Assembly (NCBI GenBank): GCA_025451535.1
Contig: JANWKE010000002.1
Location: forward strand, 1 to 46,460
Length of the DNA stretch: 46,460 bases
Direction of reading: 5' to 3'
Source: Verrucomicrobiia bacterium
GTDB taxonomy: Bacteria; Verrucomicrobiota; Verrucomicrobiia; Limisphaerales; UBA11358
The translations under genes were made by a program, and so were the position numbers. The notes beneath the pieces were generated by a model. That model saw only the letters and a program-made list of their open reading frames with translations, was not told the DNA's origin and did no database searches. Positions 31,971 to 40,180 of the stretch are shown here, one piece after another. Every line of letters starts with the position of its first letter. The first letter of the stretch is position 1.

Positions 31971-32074
31971 CACGGATTAACACGGATAGACACGGATGGT
32001 TGTAAATAAAATCCCCTCACTCGGCCTTTGGCCGCCCTCTCCCCGCCAAGCGGGGAGAGGGACAGGGCGAGGGG
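31971..32074. repeat. CACGGAT direct repeats followed by a CCCCTC...GAGGGG hairpin element
   Basis: Three 10-nt units (CACGGATTAA, CACGGATAGA, CACGGATGGT) at 31971-31999 occupy the region directly upstream of the lipoate ligase-like start. A palindromic element, 32013-32074, follows, with outer CCCCTC/GAGGGG arms and an inner perfect stem CCCTCTCCCCGC-CAA-GCGGGGAGAGGG (32035-32061). Two unrelated dispersed repeats are thus stacked in the gap to nth. Confidence 0.75.
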
Positions 32075-32094
32075 CGCGTCCATAAAAGTTGTCT

Positions 32095-32766
32095 TCATCC
32101 GAGGTTTAATTTTCCTTTGACGCCGAGGCGTGGACACCATTTGAGCACCTCGCAATGTGCGCAATCGGGCTTGCGCGCGAAGCAACGGCGGCGGCCATGC
32201 CAGATGAGCCAGTGACTGAACAGCGTCCATTGCGTTTGCGGCACGAGCGACATCAATTCGCGCTCAATTTTCTCAGGCGTTTTCTGCTTCGTTAATCCCA
32301 GCCGATAAGACAACCGCGCGACATGCGTGTCCACGACGACGCCAACATTGCTGCCAAAGGCGCTTCCTAGAACAACGTTGGCCGTTTTGCGCCCGACGCC
32401 GCCGAGTTGAATCAATTCCTCCATCGTTTGCGGGACCTTCCCGCCGTGCTTTTCGACGATGGCCTGGCAGGCAGCTTTGAGGTTGCGCGCCTTGTTGCGA
32501 AAAAAACCGGTGGTCCTGACGGCCTGCTCCAGTTCGGTGAGCGGCGCGTTCGCATAATCCACTGCCGAACGGTAACGTTTGAACAAATCCTGCGTGACGA
32601 TATTGACCCGCTTGTCGGTACACTGCGCCGAAAGTATGGTGGCGATGAGCAGCTCGAGCGGACTTTTGTGATCCAACTCGCAGTGGGCTTCGGGATAAGC
32701 CTGGTCGAGCGCGACGATGATTTTCTTCAATCGCGTGATCCTGGCCTTGAGCGTTTCGCGTGGCAT
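32095..32766 (-). CDS. nth: Endonuclease III (DNA glycosylase/AP lyase)
   Basis: A 223-residue HhH-GPD base-excision repair enzyme that removes oxidised pyrimidines. The helix-hairpin-helix LGGVGRKTANVV carries the catalytic Lys, and VVVDTHVAR carries the catalytic Asp. The C-terminal 4Fe-4S ligands follow the canonical C-x6-C-x2-C-x5-C spacing (CFARKPDCAHCEVLKWC). Early motifs LLIATILSAQCTD are typical. The ATG at 32766 is preferred to a GTG two codons upstream. Length is normal. Confidence 0.97.
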   Translation of the reverse strand: MPRETLKARITRLKKIIVALDQAYPEAHCELDHKSPLELLIATILSAQCTDKRVNIVTQDLFKRYRSAVDYANAPLTELEQAVRTTGFFRNKARNLKAACQAIVEKHGGKVPQTMEELIQLGGVGRKTANVVLGSAFGSNVGVVVDTHVARLSYRLGLTKQKTPEKIERELMSLVPQTQWTLFSHWLIWHGRRRCFARKPDCAHCEVLKWCPRLGVKGKLNLG

Positions 32767-32883
32767 TGACACGAAATTTTATCCGTGAAGGCATAAAGGC
32801 GCGAAGAAAAACTTCATTTGTGAATGAATTTGTCCCCGCGTCACCCGACCTCTCGGACCACTACGTCTCTTCCTGCACTGCGC

Positions 32884-33726
32884 TTATACCCGCAGGTAGA
32901 CGTAAATGGCAAAAACAACGGCGGCGATGCCGGCGGCGGCGGCCAGCGTCCAGAGCAGGTTTCGTTGCCGCGCAGCCATGGCGAAGGTGGAAACGATAAT
33001 GCCGGCCTGCGCAGCGAGCATGCCAAAGAAAAATTTCTGGCTGCGGCGGTGGTGTCGCTCCGCCGAGAGGTTCGCCTTGCGGACTTGTAGTTCCAGCAGA
33101 TAGCCGATGTTCTGGTTCAGGGCGGCTTCGGCATCGTAACGCATGCCGGAAAAGCGCATTTTAGTGGCGGCTAAATTCCGGGCGGCGGATTTATCGCCGG
33201 CGGGCAGCGATTTTTCAAGCTGCGCAATGGCTTGATTGGCCGGGGCGAGCGCAGCATCAAAATTCCGCGCCTGATCGCGGGCGGCTTGCAGCGCTGCGGC
33301 GAGGGTTTTGTCATCCACCTGTTTCAAGTCGCCGGCGATTTCGGTTTCGGGCTTCTCGGTTTCAACCGCTTCGAGCGCGGTCTCCAGATTCGGGTCCAGC
33401 GTGAGAGGTGCAAGGGAAGGAATTTTATCCAGCGCCGGATTTTCGAGCGGGTGGACGTCGGTGGTGGCCTGAAGAAGTTCCAGCGAGTTGCGCTGCATGG
33501 CGCCGCGCAGTTTTTTGGCCTGGAAATAACCCCACTGGTCACCCGCCTTGGATTGAAGTTGCGCGCCAAAGGCGCGGTCGTATTGGGCGCGGGTCATCTC
33601 GCTGGAGGCAAGCCCGGCCAGCAACGTGGCAATGACGGTCATGACGATGGGCGTGGCCGCGAGGATTTTGCCCCACGTGGTTTGCGGCATATCCTTCTTC
33701 AACTCTTCAGGGATCGTGACTTTCAT
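32884..33726 (-). CDS. DUF4337-like membrane protein
   Basis: A 280-residue protein with one hydrophobic N-terminal segment (ILAATPIVMTVIATLLAGLA) and a motif, SSEMTRAQYDRAF...KAGDQWGYFQAKKLR, typical of DUF4337. A long helical middle region leads to two C-terminal hydrophobic helices (about residues 233-250 and 256-277). Function is unknown; related proteins are predicted inner-membrane coiled-coil proteins. It starts 10 nt after the stop of the 773-residue protein and is likely its operon partner. Confidence 0.75.
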   Translation of the reverse strand: MKVTIPEELKKDMPQTTWGKILAATPIVMTVIATLLAGLASSEMTRAQYDRAFGAQLQSKAGDQWGYFQAKKLRGAMQRNSLELLQATTDVHPLENPALDKIPSLAPLTLDPNLETALEAVETEKPETEIAGDLKQVDDKTLAAALQAARDQARNFDAALAPANQAIAQLEKSLPAGDKSAARNLAATKMRFSGMRYDAEAALNQNIGYLLELQVRKANLSAERHHRRSQKFFFGMLAAQAGIIVSTFAMAARQRNLLWTLAAAAGIAAVVFAIYVYLRV

Positions 33727-33736
33727 ATGGCGAAAA

Positions 33737-36058
33737 TTATTTTGCCGGGACAGCGTTGGTCGCCGTGGAAACCGCGGGCGGTGCCGTAATGGCGGTGGTG
33801 GATGTAGTCACTGGCACTTGACCGGTATTGGCCGGCTTGTCTGATTTGCTCTGTGCTTTTTGGAGATCGAGCAGCTTTTGGACTTCCACAGATGGCTTGC
33901 CGTGTTTGCCGTCCGTCCAACGGTAGAGCCGGCCCTGGCTGTCATTGAGAAATGCCCAAATAAACCAGATGACAAATGCGACGAGCAACAGTTTGGGCCA
34001 GATCGAGGGTTTCTCGGCGTACTTGTCCGCCGCACTAAACGTGGAGCCGGGAGGCAAAGCTGCCACCCCCGTCAACGCGCCCCCAAACGGCACATTCATT
34101 TTCGCCTTGGCATTCACGGCCCAGCCGTTGGCATCGAGAATCGGGCCCAGATTGCGTTTGCGCAATTTCAACCAGGCGATGGCCATGGACGGAGCGGAAA
34201 TGACCAGCATGATTCCGATGATGACCAGCGGCACCTGCCAGGCTTCGAATTTGCCGAGGAAACCCAGGATCCCGGCAAAAGCCGCCGCCAAAGTGCCCAA
34301 AGCCAAACTCAGCAAGGCAATGACACTGGGATCAAAAGCGGGTTTGGCCGGAGTTGCTGGAGCCGCCGGCGCCGCCGGGCTGGCCGGGACGAGGGGTACA
34401 TTGGCAACGCTTGTCAATTGCGCGTTGGCACTGGCATCCGCATCAGCGGCCTGCTTGGCAGCACGCTCTTCAATCATGCGTACCAGTTTTTTATAAGGCG
34501 ACCAGAACGCTTGCCGAACACTGATCGGGTTGTCCACAATCTTGGTAATGGTGGCGTCCCAGTCGCGACCCTGGCGGTCATAGAAAATTCCATTGCGGCC
34601 AATGATGAGATTGTCCGAATCCCCACCCGTGAACGCGGCGACAATGGACAATTTCTCGCCGCTCCCCTTGCGCACGCAATCGCAATACGCGAGGTAAGTG
34701 CCCGCCATGCCGGCCATGGCGGCGTGCTTGCCGGCGTCATCCACGATGAGGCACAAGTCACAACTGCGCTGGTCGAGATATAGCGTGCCCGCCTGGAAAA
34801 TGGCCTTGTCTTTCCGGCCATAAAAATCGCTGAAGTTGACGAAATTGCGGCAAAGCCTGGCGAGGTCGCGATGATAATGAATCAGGCGATGCAGGCCGAT
34901 GACGGCAACCGAATTGCCTTCCTCAGCCTTGTCCCTGGCAATCAGAGCGGTCAGGGTTTCCCGGGCCTGGGTGGCGAGAATTTCGCGGGCATGTTTCAGG
35001 CCGATTTTTTCGACCGAACCGCCGGTCTTGCCTGCGTTCCAGGCGTCGAAAGCAGCGAGTTTGCCGACCAGCGCATTCCAATCCGCCTCGGTCAGCACGG
35101 TCCGGGCGCCGAGCAGCGGCACGATGGCATTGGTTTGCAACGCGGCAATGGCATTGGCCCACGCGGGATTGAGGCCCTGGGCCAGCGGCAACGGAGTGGT
35201 GGCCCCGACTTGCGCCAGCGGCAGGCTGGCAATGTCCGCGTGCGTGTTGGTCAGATCTTTGGCACTCAACGCGGCGTATTCCTTCTCGTCGCGGTTCAGC
35301 GCGCTGATGGAGCGCGGATCGAAAGCGGCCAGCCGTCCGCGCGCAAAATAGTCGTCCACCTTGGCCTTGACGGCCCTGACGGCACCGGAAGCGGCTTCGG
35401 TGTTCACACCCAGCGGCAACACGGCGGCATCGCCTTCAGCCTTTTTCCACCAATCGGAATAAGCCGCGGCGTCAGAGAAAAACCGATCTACTTTGGCCTG
35501 GCTGACGCCGGGCTTGCCGCTGGCATCCGTGTCCGCGCCGAGGCAGGTGATGATGTCGGCGATCACCGCCCGGGTGAGATCATCACCGGCGGAATCAACG
35601 GGCACGATGCCATCGCCATTGAATGGTTTGGCGGCGAAGGTCTGCGCGGCGGCGGCGGCTTCGTCAAAGGTGACCTCATCCGTGTCTGACTTGCCCAGAA
35701 CCTGCCGGGCAAAATTGGCGATCAATTTGCCTTCCGGTGTAGCGTCATTGATGGCGGATGGCCGCAGGGTGGGGCTGCCGTTGAGCAGATCATCCGGATT
35801 TTTCATCAGGCCGCCGGCCCACTTGGCAGCGGCAATGAGTTCCGGCACGCGGACGCGTCCATCCTTGTCGGTGTCAACCAACACGAGCGTGGTCTTGTCA
35901 AATTCGACGCCCGTGGTGGGACACGCCAGCGCTACCCAAAGTTTCTGGTCGAGCTGGTCCAGGTTCAGGAGGTCGGCCCCGGAACCAATGACGACCTGAT
36001 TGAACCCGCCGGCGCGAAAGAATCGCCAGCGATAGGAGGATGTCGTGGGCTTTCTCAT
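33737..36058 (-). CDS. Large EF-hand-containing membrane protein of unknown function
   Basis: A 773-residue protein not assigned to a known function. Near the N-terminus is an EF-hand-like calcium loop (DTDKDGRVRVPE, residues 62-73), then weaker Asp-rich loops (NGDGIVPVDSAGDD and DTDASGKPGVSQ). A long, mostly helical soluble region follows, including a distinctive Cys-containing stretch (RSCDLCLIVDD, AYCDCVRKG). An Ala/Pro-rich linker precedes hydrophobic helices (ALLSLALGTLAAAFAGILGFLG, VPLVIIGIMLVISAPSMAIAWL) and a third near LLLVAFVIWFIWAFL. The tail is Thr/Ala-rich. AAGG upstream of the ATG supports the start. It forms a tight pair with the DUF4337 gene. Confidence 0.7.
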   Translation of the reverse strand: MRKPTTSSYRWRFFRAGGFNQVVIGSGADLLNLDQLDQKLWVALACPTTGVEFDKTTLVLVDTDKDGRVRVPELIAAAKWAGGLMKNPDDLLNGSPTLRPSAINDATPEGKLIANFARQVLGKSDTDEVTFDEAAAAAQTFAAKPFNGDGIVPVDSAGDDLTRAVIADIITCLGADTDASGKPGVSQAKVDRFFSDAAAYSDWWKKAEGDAAVLPLGVNTEAASGAVRAVKAKVDDYFARGRLAAFDPRSISALNRDEKEYAALSAKDLTNTHADIASLPLAQVGATTPLPLAQGLNPAWANAIAALQTNAIVPLLGARTVLTEADWNALVGKLAAFDAWNAGKTGGSVEKIGLKHAREILATQARETLTALIARDKAEEGNSVAVIGLHRLIHYHRDLARLCRNFVNFSDFYGRKDKAIFQAGTLYLDQRSCDLCLIVDDAGKHAAMAGMAGTYLAYCDCVRKGSGEKLSIVAAFTGGDSDNLIIGRNGIFYDRQGRDWDATITKIVDNPISVRQAFWSPYKKLVRMIEERAAKQAADADASANAQLTSVANVPLVPASPAAPAAPATPAKPAFDPSVIALLSLALGTLAAAFAGILGFLGKFEAWQVPLVIIGIMLVISAPSMAIAWLKLRKRNLGPILDANGWAVNAKAKMNVPFGGALTGVAALPPGSTFSAADKYAEKPSIWPKLLLVAFVIWFIWAFLNDSQGRLYRWTDGKHGKPSVEVQKLLDLQKAQSKSDKPANTGQVPVTTSTTAITAPPAVSTATNAVPAK

Positions 36059-36215
36059 AGATTACCTTAATGATGTTGTTGATTCAAAGCCGCCATGCCA
36101 ATCAAGGGTTTAACCACGGCACAACAAACCGGGCACCTCGTTACCATCGAGTTGCCACCCTTCAGGGAGGAAGGATTGCACCCGGCGTTTGTCACCGCAA
36201 GCCCCGATGCGCTCC

Positions 36216-36441
36216 CTAAAATTTGTACGCAATGGCCGTTACCCACATCACGTCGTTCTTTTGGCGGCCCGGGGCCGGCTCGTTGCTGAACGTATCGGTA
36301 ACGTGGCCGCGTAAGGCGAATTTTTTTGTCCCGGGTGAGGTCGGCCTCGATGCCGATCCCGGCGTGGGCAATATAATTGTCAAATTTGTTCACCTGGGGC
36401 AACCCGAACTATCCCAGGCGCTGCAAATACCAGTTGGACGT
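36216..36441 (-). pseudogene. Decayed C-terminal end of an outer-membrane beta-barrel protein
   Basis: On the minus strand, one frame reads SNWYLQRLG-stop-FGLPQVNKFDNY, then IAHAGIGIEADLTRDKK. After a run of seven A's (36321-36327 on the plus strand) it continues in another frame as FALRGHVTDTFSNEPAPGRQ, then NDVMWVTAIAYKF and a stop at 36216-36218. Alternating aromatic/polar residues and a terminal Phe are typical of the last strands of outer-membrane barrels; NxPAPGRxKND is seen in DUF481-like porins. A TAG in place of a probable TGG and a +1 slip in the poly-A run are two separate lesions. The 5' part is missing, the lipoprotein gene abutting it. Confidence 0.65.
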
Positions 36442-36939
36442 TTATTTGCCCAACAGATTGCCAACACTGTTTACCGCATTGGACACCGTCTGATTCGACA
36501 TGAGGTTTTGAATCTGCGTCTTGAGATCGTCCACCGTTTTCTGCTGTTCCGCAGTCAACTGGAAACTGCTCAACTGTTTCAAAGTATCCAGGGCGTCCTG
36601 ATATTTCTGTTCACCCACCAGATTCTTCGCCTGATCAATCAGACTCTGAACCTGTGTCGTAGCGGCAGTCGTCTGGGTTGAAGCCGTCGCAACCGCCTGC
36701 GTTACCGCTTGGGTCGCCGGCGCAACCACCTGCGTTACCGCCTGGGTTGTTGCTGCAGCCGCAGTCGGTTCAGCCATCGTCGCTACAGGGGCGGCTTCCG
36801 GGGCATTGGTCACCGCACTTTCAACAGCTTTCGGCACTTCCGTCGTTGAAGGAGTTGAGGCTTCCTTATTTCCACAGCCGCCGAGCAAGGCGGCAATCAG
36901 ACACGTCACGAAACCAGCACCAATTATTTGAATTTTCAT
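36442..36939 (-). CDS. Lipoprotein with low-complexity linker and helical C-terminus
   Basis: A 165-residue lipoprotein. The signal ends in a lipobox, LGGC, with the lipidated Cys at about residue 22. An Ala/Thr/Gln-rich linker with repeated ATQAVTQ-like units (about residues 58-95) is followed by a helical domain ([20 protein letters not shown]) resembling a tetratricopeptide-type helix pair. No enzymatic motif is present; a periplasmic or outer-membrane structural role is likely. GAGAGGAC upstream of the ATG is a good ribosome binding site. The promoter at 37045-37072 fits this gene. Confidence 0.78.
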   Translation of the reverse strand: MKIQIIGAGFVTCLIAALLGGCGNKEASTPSTTEVPKAVESAVTNAPEAAPVATMAEPTAAAATTQAVTQVVAPATQAVTQAVATASTQTTAATTQVQSLIDQAKNLVGEQKYQDALDTLKQLSSFQLTAEQQKTVDDLKTQIQNLMSNQTVSNAVNSVGNLLGK

Positions 36940-37044
36940 ATGCAGTCCTCTCTATTGTTTATGCCACCCGGTCCATCAACCACCACCGGCACATTTTATC
37001 ATTTGAAACGTTGAAAACCGCTTTAAAACGACTAAAGCATTCTA

Positions 37045-37072
37045 ATTATAAGAAGATACAAACAAATGTAAA
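37045..37072 (-). promoter_or_regulatory. Sigma-70-type promoter for the lipoprotein gene
   Basis: Minus strand: TTTACA (37067-37072), 16-nt spacer, TATAAT (37045-37050), a near-consensus promoter in a distinctly AT-rich stretch. Transcription would begin near 37038, giving a leader of about 98 nt. Confidence 0.7.
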
Positions 37073-37137
37073 CACAAATAAAAGAATACTCCTTCGGCGC
37101 TTACCACTTCCCGGGGAAACAAAGATGGCCTTGGAGA

Positions 37138-38376
37138 TTAAACCAACTCTGGCTGTTTGATTTCTTTCGGCGGCGTGGACAGTGGCGTGCCATCCTCGGC
37201 TTCGGGATATTCAAAAACTTTACCCTCGTAATTGCGGATGAGCACGCGGCCCGCGTTACGGCACAGGACGTATTCGGGATTAATGGGCACCTTGCCGCCA
37301 CCGCCGGGCGCATCAATGACGTATTGCGGCACGGCGTAGCCGGTCGTGTGCCCGCGCAATTGTTCCATGATTTCCAATCCCTGGCTGACGCTCGCCCGCA
37401 GATGCGCCGAACCGGAAATCAAGTCGCACTGGTAAAGGTAATACGGCTTCACCCGGCACATGAGCAGTTTCTGAACGAGCGCCTTCATCACCGCGGCATC
37501 GTCGTTGACATGCTTGAGCAGCACGGACTGGTTGCCGAGCGGGATGCCGGCGTCAGCCAGGCGCCCGACCGCGTCGCGGACTTCCGTTGTCAACTCGCGC
37601 GGATGGTTGGAGTGAATGCTCAGGAAGAGCGGATGAAATTTCTTTAACATCGCACAAAGTTCCGGTGTGATGCGCTGCGGCAGAAACGTCGGAATGCGCG
37701 AGCCGATTCGCAAAAATTCCACATGCGGAATCGCCCGCAGCCGGCTCAACAGATTTTCCAGTTTTTCATCGCCCAACAACAGCGGGTCGCCGCCGCTCAG
37801 CAACACATCCCGGATTTCCGGGTGGTGGGCGATATATTCGATCTGCTTGTCAAATTCGGGATGAAAATCATAACCGTTCGCGTTACTGACGAGCCGCGAG
37901 CGCGTGCAATAACGGCAATACGAAGCGCACCGGTCGGTGACCAGAAACAGCACGCGGTCGGGATATCGGTGCACCAGGCCAGGCACCGGCGAGTGGGAAT
38001 CCTCGCCGCACGGGTCGCTCATTTCCCACGGGGCCGTGTGCGTTTCCTCGACCCGCGGGATGACCTGCCGCCGGATAGGGCAATGCTCATCCGCCGGATC
38101 AATCAAGTTGAAAAAATACGGGGTGATGGCCAGGGCCAGTTTGTGATTGGCCAGTTTCGCGCCGGCAAATTCCTCGGGCGTGAGCGTGGGCACCAGGCGC
38201 TGCAACTGTTCGGGCGTCGTGATCCGATGTTTGAGTTGCCACCGCCAGTCGTTCCAGTCGGCATCCGAAACGTCATGCCAGAAGCCGCGTCCGGCGGAGC
38301 GGAACTCCTTCAAACTCTGGAGTCGGTGGTCGGACGGCGGCTCCTCGCCGTTGGCCGCTAATTTGTCATCCTTCAT
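37138..38376 (-). CDS. kamA: Lysine 2,3-aminomutase-family radical SAM enzyme
   Basis: A 412-residue KamA-family protein. The radical-SAM cluster motif is C-A-S-Y-C-R-Y-C (Cys150, Cys154, Cys157), and the PLP-binding lysine lies in PGGGGKVP near residue 355. Conserved LLSGGDPLLL and QSVLLKHVND stretches are present. The family interconverts alpha- and beta-amino acids, most often lysine and beta-lysine. EF-P-modifying EpmB is a shorter relative without the long N-terminal region; this protein fits full-length KamA. No partner acetyltransferase (AblB) or EF-P gene is adjacent, so the role (osmolyte, degradation or other) is open. Confidence 0.88.
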   Translation of the reverse strand: MKDDKLAANGEEPPSDHRLQSLKEFRSAGRGFWHDVSDADWNDWRWQLKHRITTPEQLQRLVPTLTPEEFAGAKLANHKLALAITPYFFNLIDPADEHCPIRRQVIPRVEETHTAPWEMSDPCGEDSHSPVPGLVHRYPDRVLFLVTDRCASYCRYCTRSRLVSNANGYDFHPEFDKQIEYIAHHPEIRDVLLSGGDPLLLGDEKLENLLSRLRAIPHVEFLRIGSRIPTFLPQRITPELCAMLKKFHPLFLSIHSNHPRELTTEVRDAVGRLADAGIPLGNQSVLLKHVNDDAAVMKALVQKLLMCRVKPYYLYQCDLISGSAHLRASVSQGLEIMEQLRGHTTGYAVPQYVIDAPGGGGKVPINPEYVLCRNAGRVLIRNYEGKVFEYPEAEDGTPLSTPPKEIKQPELV

Positions 38377-38459
38377 TGTCTTTGGTAGCGAACTATAGAT
38401 TTGAATTGCGCCCTGTCAAGTTGACCATTTTCCCGCCACCCCGTTCAAGCAGGCGAAGC

Positions 38460-39821
38460 TTACGGCCGCCAAATGTCCGGTTGGATGGTGGATTCAACGG
38501 CGCGCCTTTGCGCGTCGAGTGCGTCCAATTTTTTCAACGTATCACCGGCGCCAGTTTTTTGCGACGCGGCCAAAGGATGCTTGCCCAAAGGGGACGCGGG
38601 GACGATTTCCTGGCTTTGGCCCAGGTAATCAACCAGGGCAGCACGATAACCGGCGGTCAACGCAGCCAGGGGGCGGGCCATGCGGAATTGCGCCAGTTCA
38701 AGGTCGCGCAATTTGGTCTGGAGAATCGTCATCTGCCGCGCGGAATCGAAGTTGCGAATTACCGCCTGCAGTGAAACTTCCGCATGCACCGGCAGAGCGT
38801 TCGACGTCGTGCGAAAGTCCACCGCCACACTGAGAATCTGGTCGAGCTTTTCGCGGCTGGCCGCCGGTGTCCAGGTCGGACCCGGATTGTGCGCCGCAAA
38901 GTCTATGACCTGCAGCGCCCACCATTTTTCCACGTCCAGCGGCTGTGCAAAATCGGCGCGAAAGGCATTTTGAAAAGCGGTCTGCCAGTTAAAATAATCC
39001 GGCGATGCCTGCAACATCGTGCGTAAATGTGCCGGGCCGTTTTTCAATTTCAACAGTTCGTTTATGAATAATTGTGCGCTGGCGCGATACACACCGCCAT
39101 CCGCACCGGAAACCTGCGCATCCGTCGGCCAGCTCAACTGCTCAAACGTCAACGCAGGATGATCAAGCAAAACCTCGCGCGCCCGGGCGAGGGGATCCAT
39201 GCCGTGCTCGGTCGCGATCATCCGGCTCTCCATCAGCCCATCCCTGGCCCGGGCGGGCGAGGACAGAACAATTTCGACCGCGCCCGTTGCGAGCAGCTGC
39301 TGCGACAGGCCATCGGTCAGCCAGGCCGGAATTTCCGCCGATTGGCCGCCGGCGTTGCGGTTGGCGAACTCGAGCAAGACCACGCTGGTCATGGCGCGCA
39401 CAAAACGGGTGCGGGGCAGGACATCCGGCAGGGCAACATGATAGTCCCAGCCATTAACGAAATGTTCTGAAAAAACGGTGACATTTTCGTCAAGCGACCT
39501 GGCCGGGTGCATCGCAAGGAAAATTTTCCCGCGCCACGGCGCTGCCGAATCGACACCGAGTTCGCGCCACAGGGTCTGTTTGATTCGTTCGGCGGACACG
39601 GCCAGCAGCGCTGGTGCAAGCCGGACAAGATCGGCGCGGGCCGCCGCGGCCGGTGGCGATCCCACCGGGCCCGGCCCGGTGTAGGTGACCACAAACTGGC
39701 CGGAAACACTGCGCGTTAAATTCACATCCGGCAACGAAAGTTGGGCGGGCGCGTTCCCGCCGAAAGCACCGAACAAAGCAACGGCGCAACCGAGGCCCCC
39801 CAGGCAACGCTTACGGAACAT
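38460..39821 (-). CDS. Exported gluzincin-like protein with degenerate active site
   Basis: A 453-residue exported protein with signal peptide (CLGGLGCAVALFGAFGGNAPAQ). The middle contains LLEFANRNAGG...IPAWLTDGLSQQL, where gluzincin peptidases of the MA clan have HExxH followed by P-x-W-L-x-E-G. Both zinc-binding histidines and the third ligand Glu (Asp here) are replaced, so it is probably an inactive relative. Homology to that clan is inferred from this layout only. It begins 2 nt after the FmdB stop codon and ends the serA operon. A TTG two codons earlier is also in frame. Confidence 0.65.
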   Translation of the reverse strand: MFRKRCLGGLGCAVALFGAFGGNAPAQLSLPDVNLTRSVSGQFVVTYTGPGPVGSPPAAAARADLVRLAPALLAVSAERIKQTLWRELGVDSAAPWRGKIFLAMHPARSLDENVTVFSEHFVNGWDYHVALPDVLPRTRFVRAMTSVVLLEFANRNAGGQSAEIPAWLTDGLSQQLLATGAVEIVLSSPARARDGLMESRMIATEHGMDPLARAREVLLDHPALTFEQLSWPTDAQVSGADGGVYRASAQLFINELLKLKNGPAHLRTMLQASPDYFNWQTAFQNAFRADFAQPLDVEKWWALQVIDFAAHNPGPTWTPAASREKLDQILSVAVDFRTTSNALPVHAEVSLQAVIRNFDSARQMTILQTKLRDLELAQFRMARPLAALTAGYRAALVDYLGQSQEIVPASPLGKHPLAASQKTGAGDTLKKLDALDAQRRAVESTIQPDIWRP

Positions 39822-39823
39822 GA

Positions 39824-40147
39824 TCAAGCTTTGGCCGGTGTCGGCTTCGCGGGTTTGCTTTCCGGTTTGGCAGCAGGTTTGGCGTTATCGCCGGCCGGTT
39901 TGGCCGGCGCGGAATCTTTTTTCGCCGCCTGTTTATAGCCCTCGCTACGGTAATCGGTGGTATAAAAACCACTGCCTTTAAACAAGAGCCCCGCGCCGGC
40001 GCTGATTTTGCGTTTCACCCGGCCGCGACCCCATTTCTTCTGCGGACAAAGGCTCTCCGGACAAACCGCCAACGGCCGGGCGGAAATAGATTGAAACGTT
40101 TCAAACTCGCACCCGCATTTCTGGCAGAGGTAATCGTACGTCGGCAT
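39824..40147 (-). CDS. FmdB-family zinc-ribbon protein (second)
   Basis: A 107-residue protein starting MPTYDYLCQKCGCEFE with Cys pairs at 8/11 and 29/34, the FmdB zinc ribbon. It is followed by FKGSGFYTTDYRSEGY, also typical of the family, and a Lys/Pro/Ala-rich disordered tail. The ATG at 40147 is the usual FmdB start. It lies 33 nt after the coiled-coil gene and 2 nt before the gluzincin-like gene. Function is not established. Confidence 0.88.
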   Translation of the reverse strand: MPTYDYLCQKCGCEFETFQSISARPLAVCPESLCPQKKWGRGRVKRKISAGAGLLFKGSGFYTTDYRSEGYKQAAKKDSAPAKPAGDNAKPAAKPESKPAKPTPAKA

Positions 40148-40180
40148 GAGCAATTAACAAGGGACCCGTTTCGGAGTGCC

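Noticed and set aside
36067-36402. Continuous minus-strand frame of 111 codons
   Set aside because: Only its first third looks like protein, and that part continues the decayed barrel gene; the rest is the wrong frame after the poly-A slip. It is treated as part of the pseudogene.
36655-36740. ATQAVTQ-type tandem coding repeats in the lipoprotein considered as a minisatellite or CRISPR-like array
   Set aside because: The units are degenerate, without spacers, and are explained by a low-complexity Ala/Thr/Gln linker in the protein.
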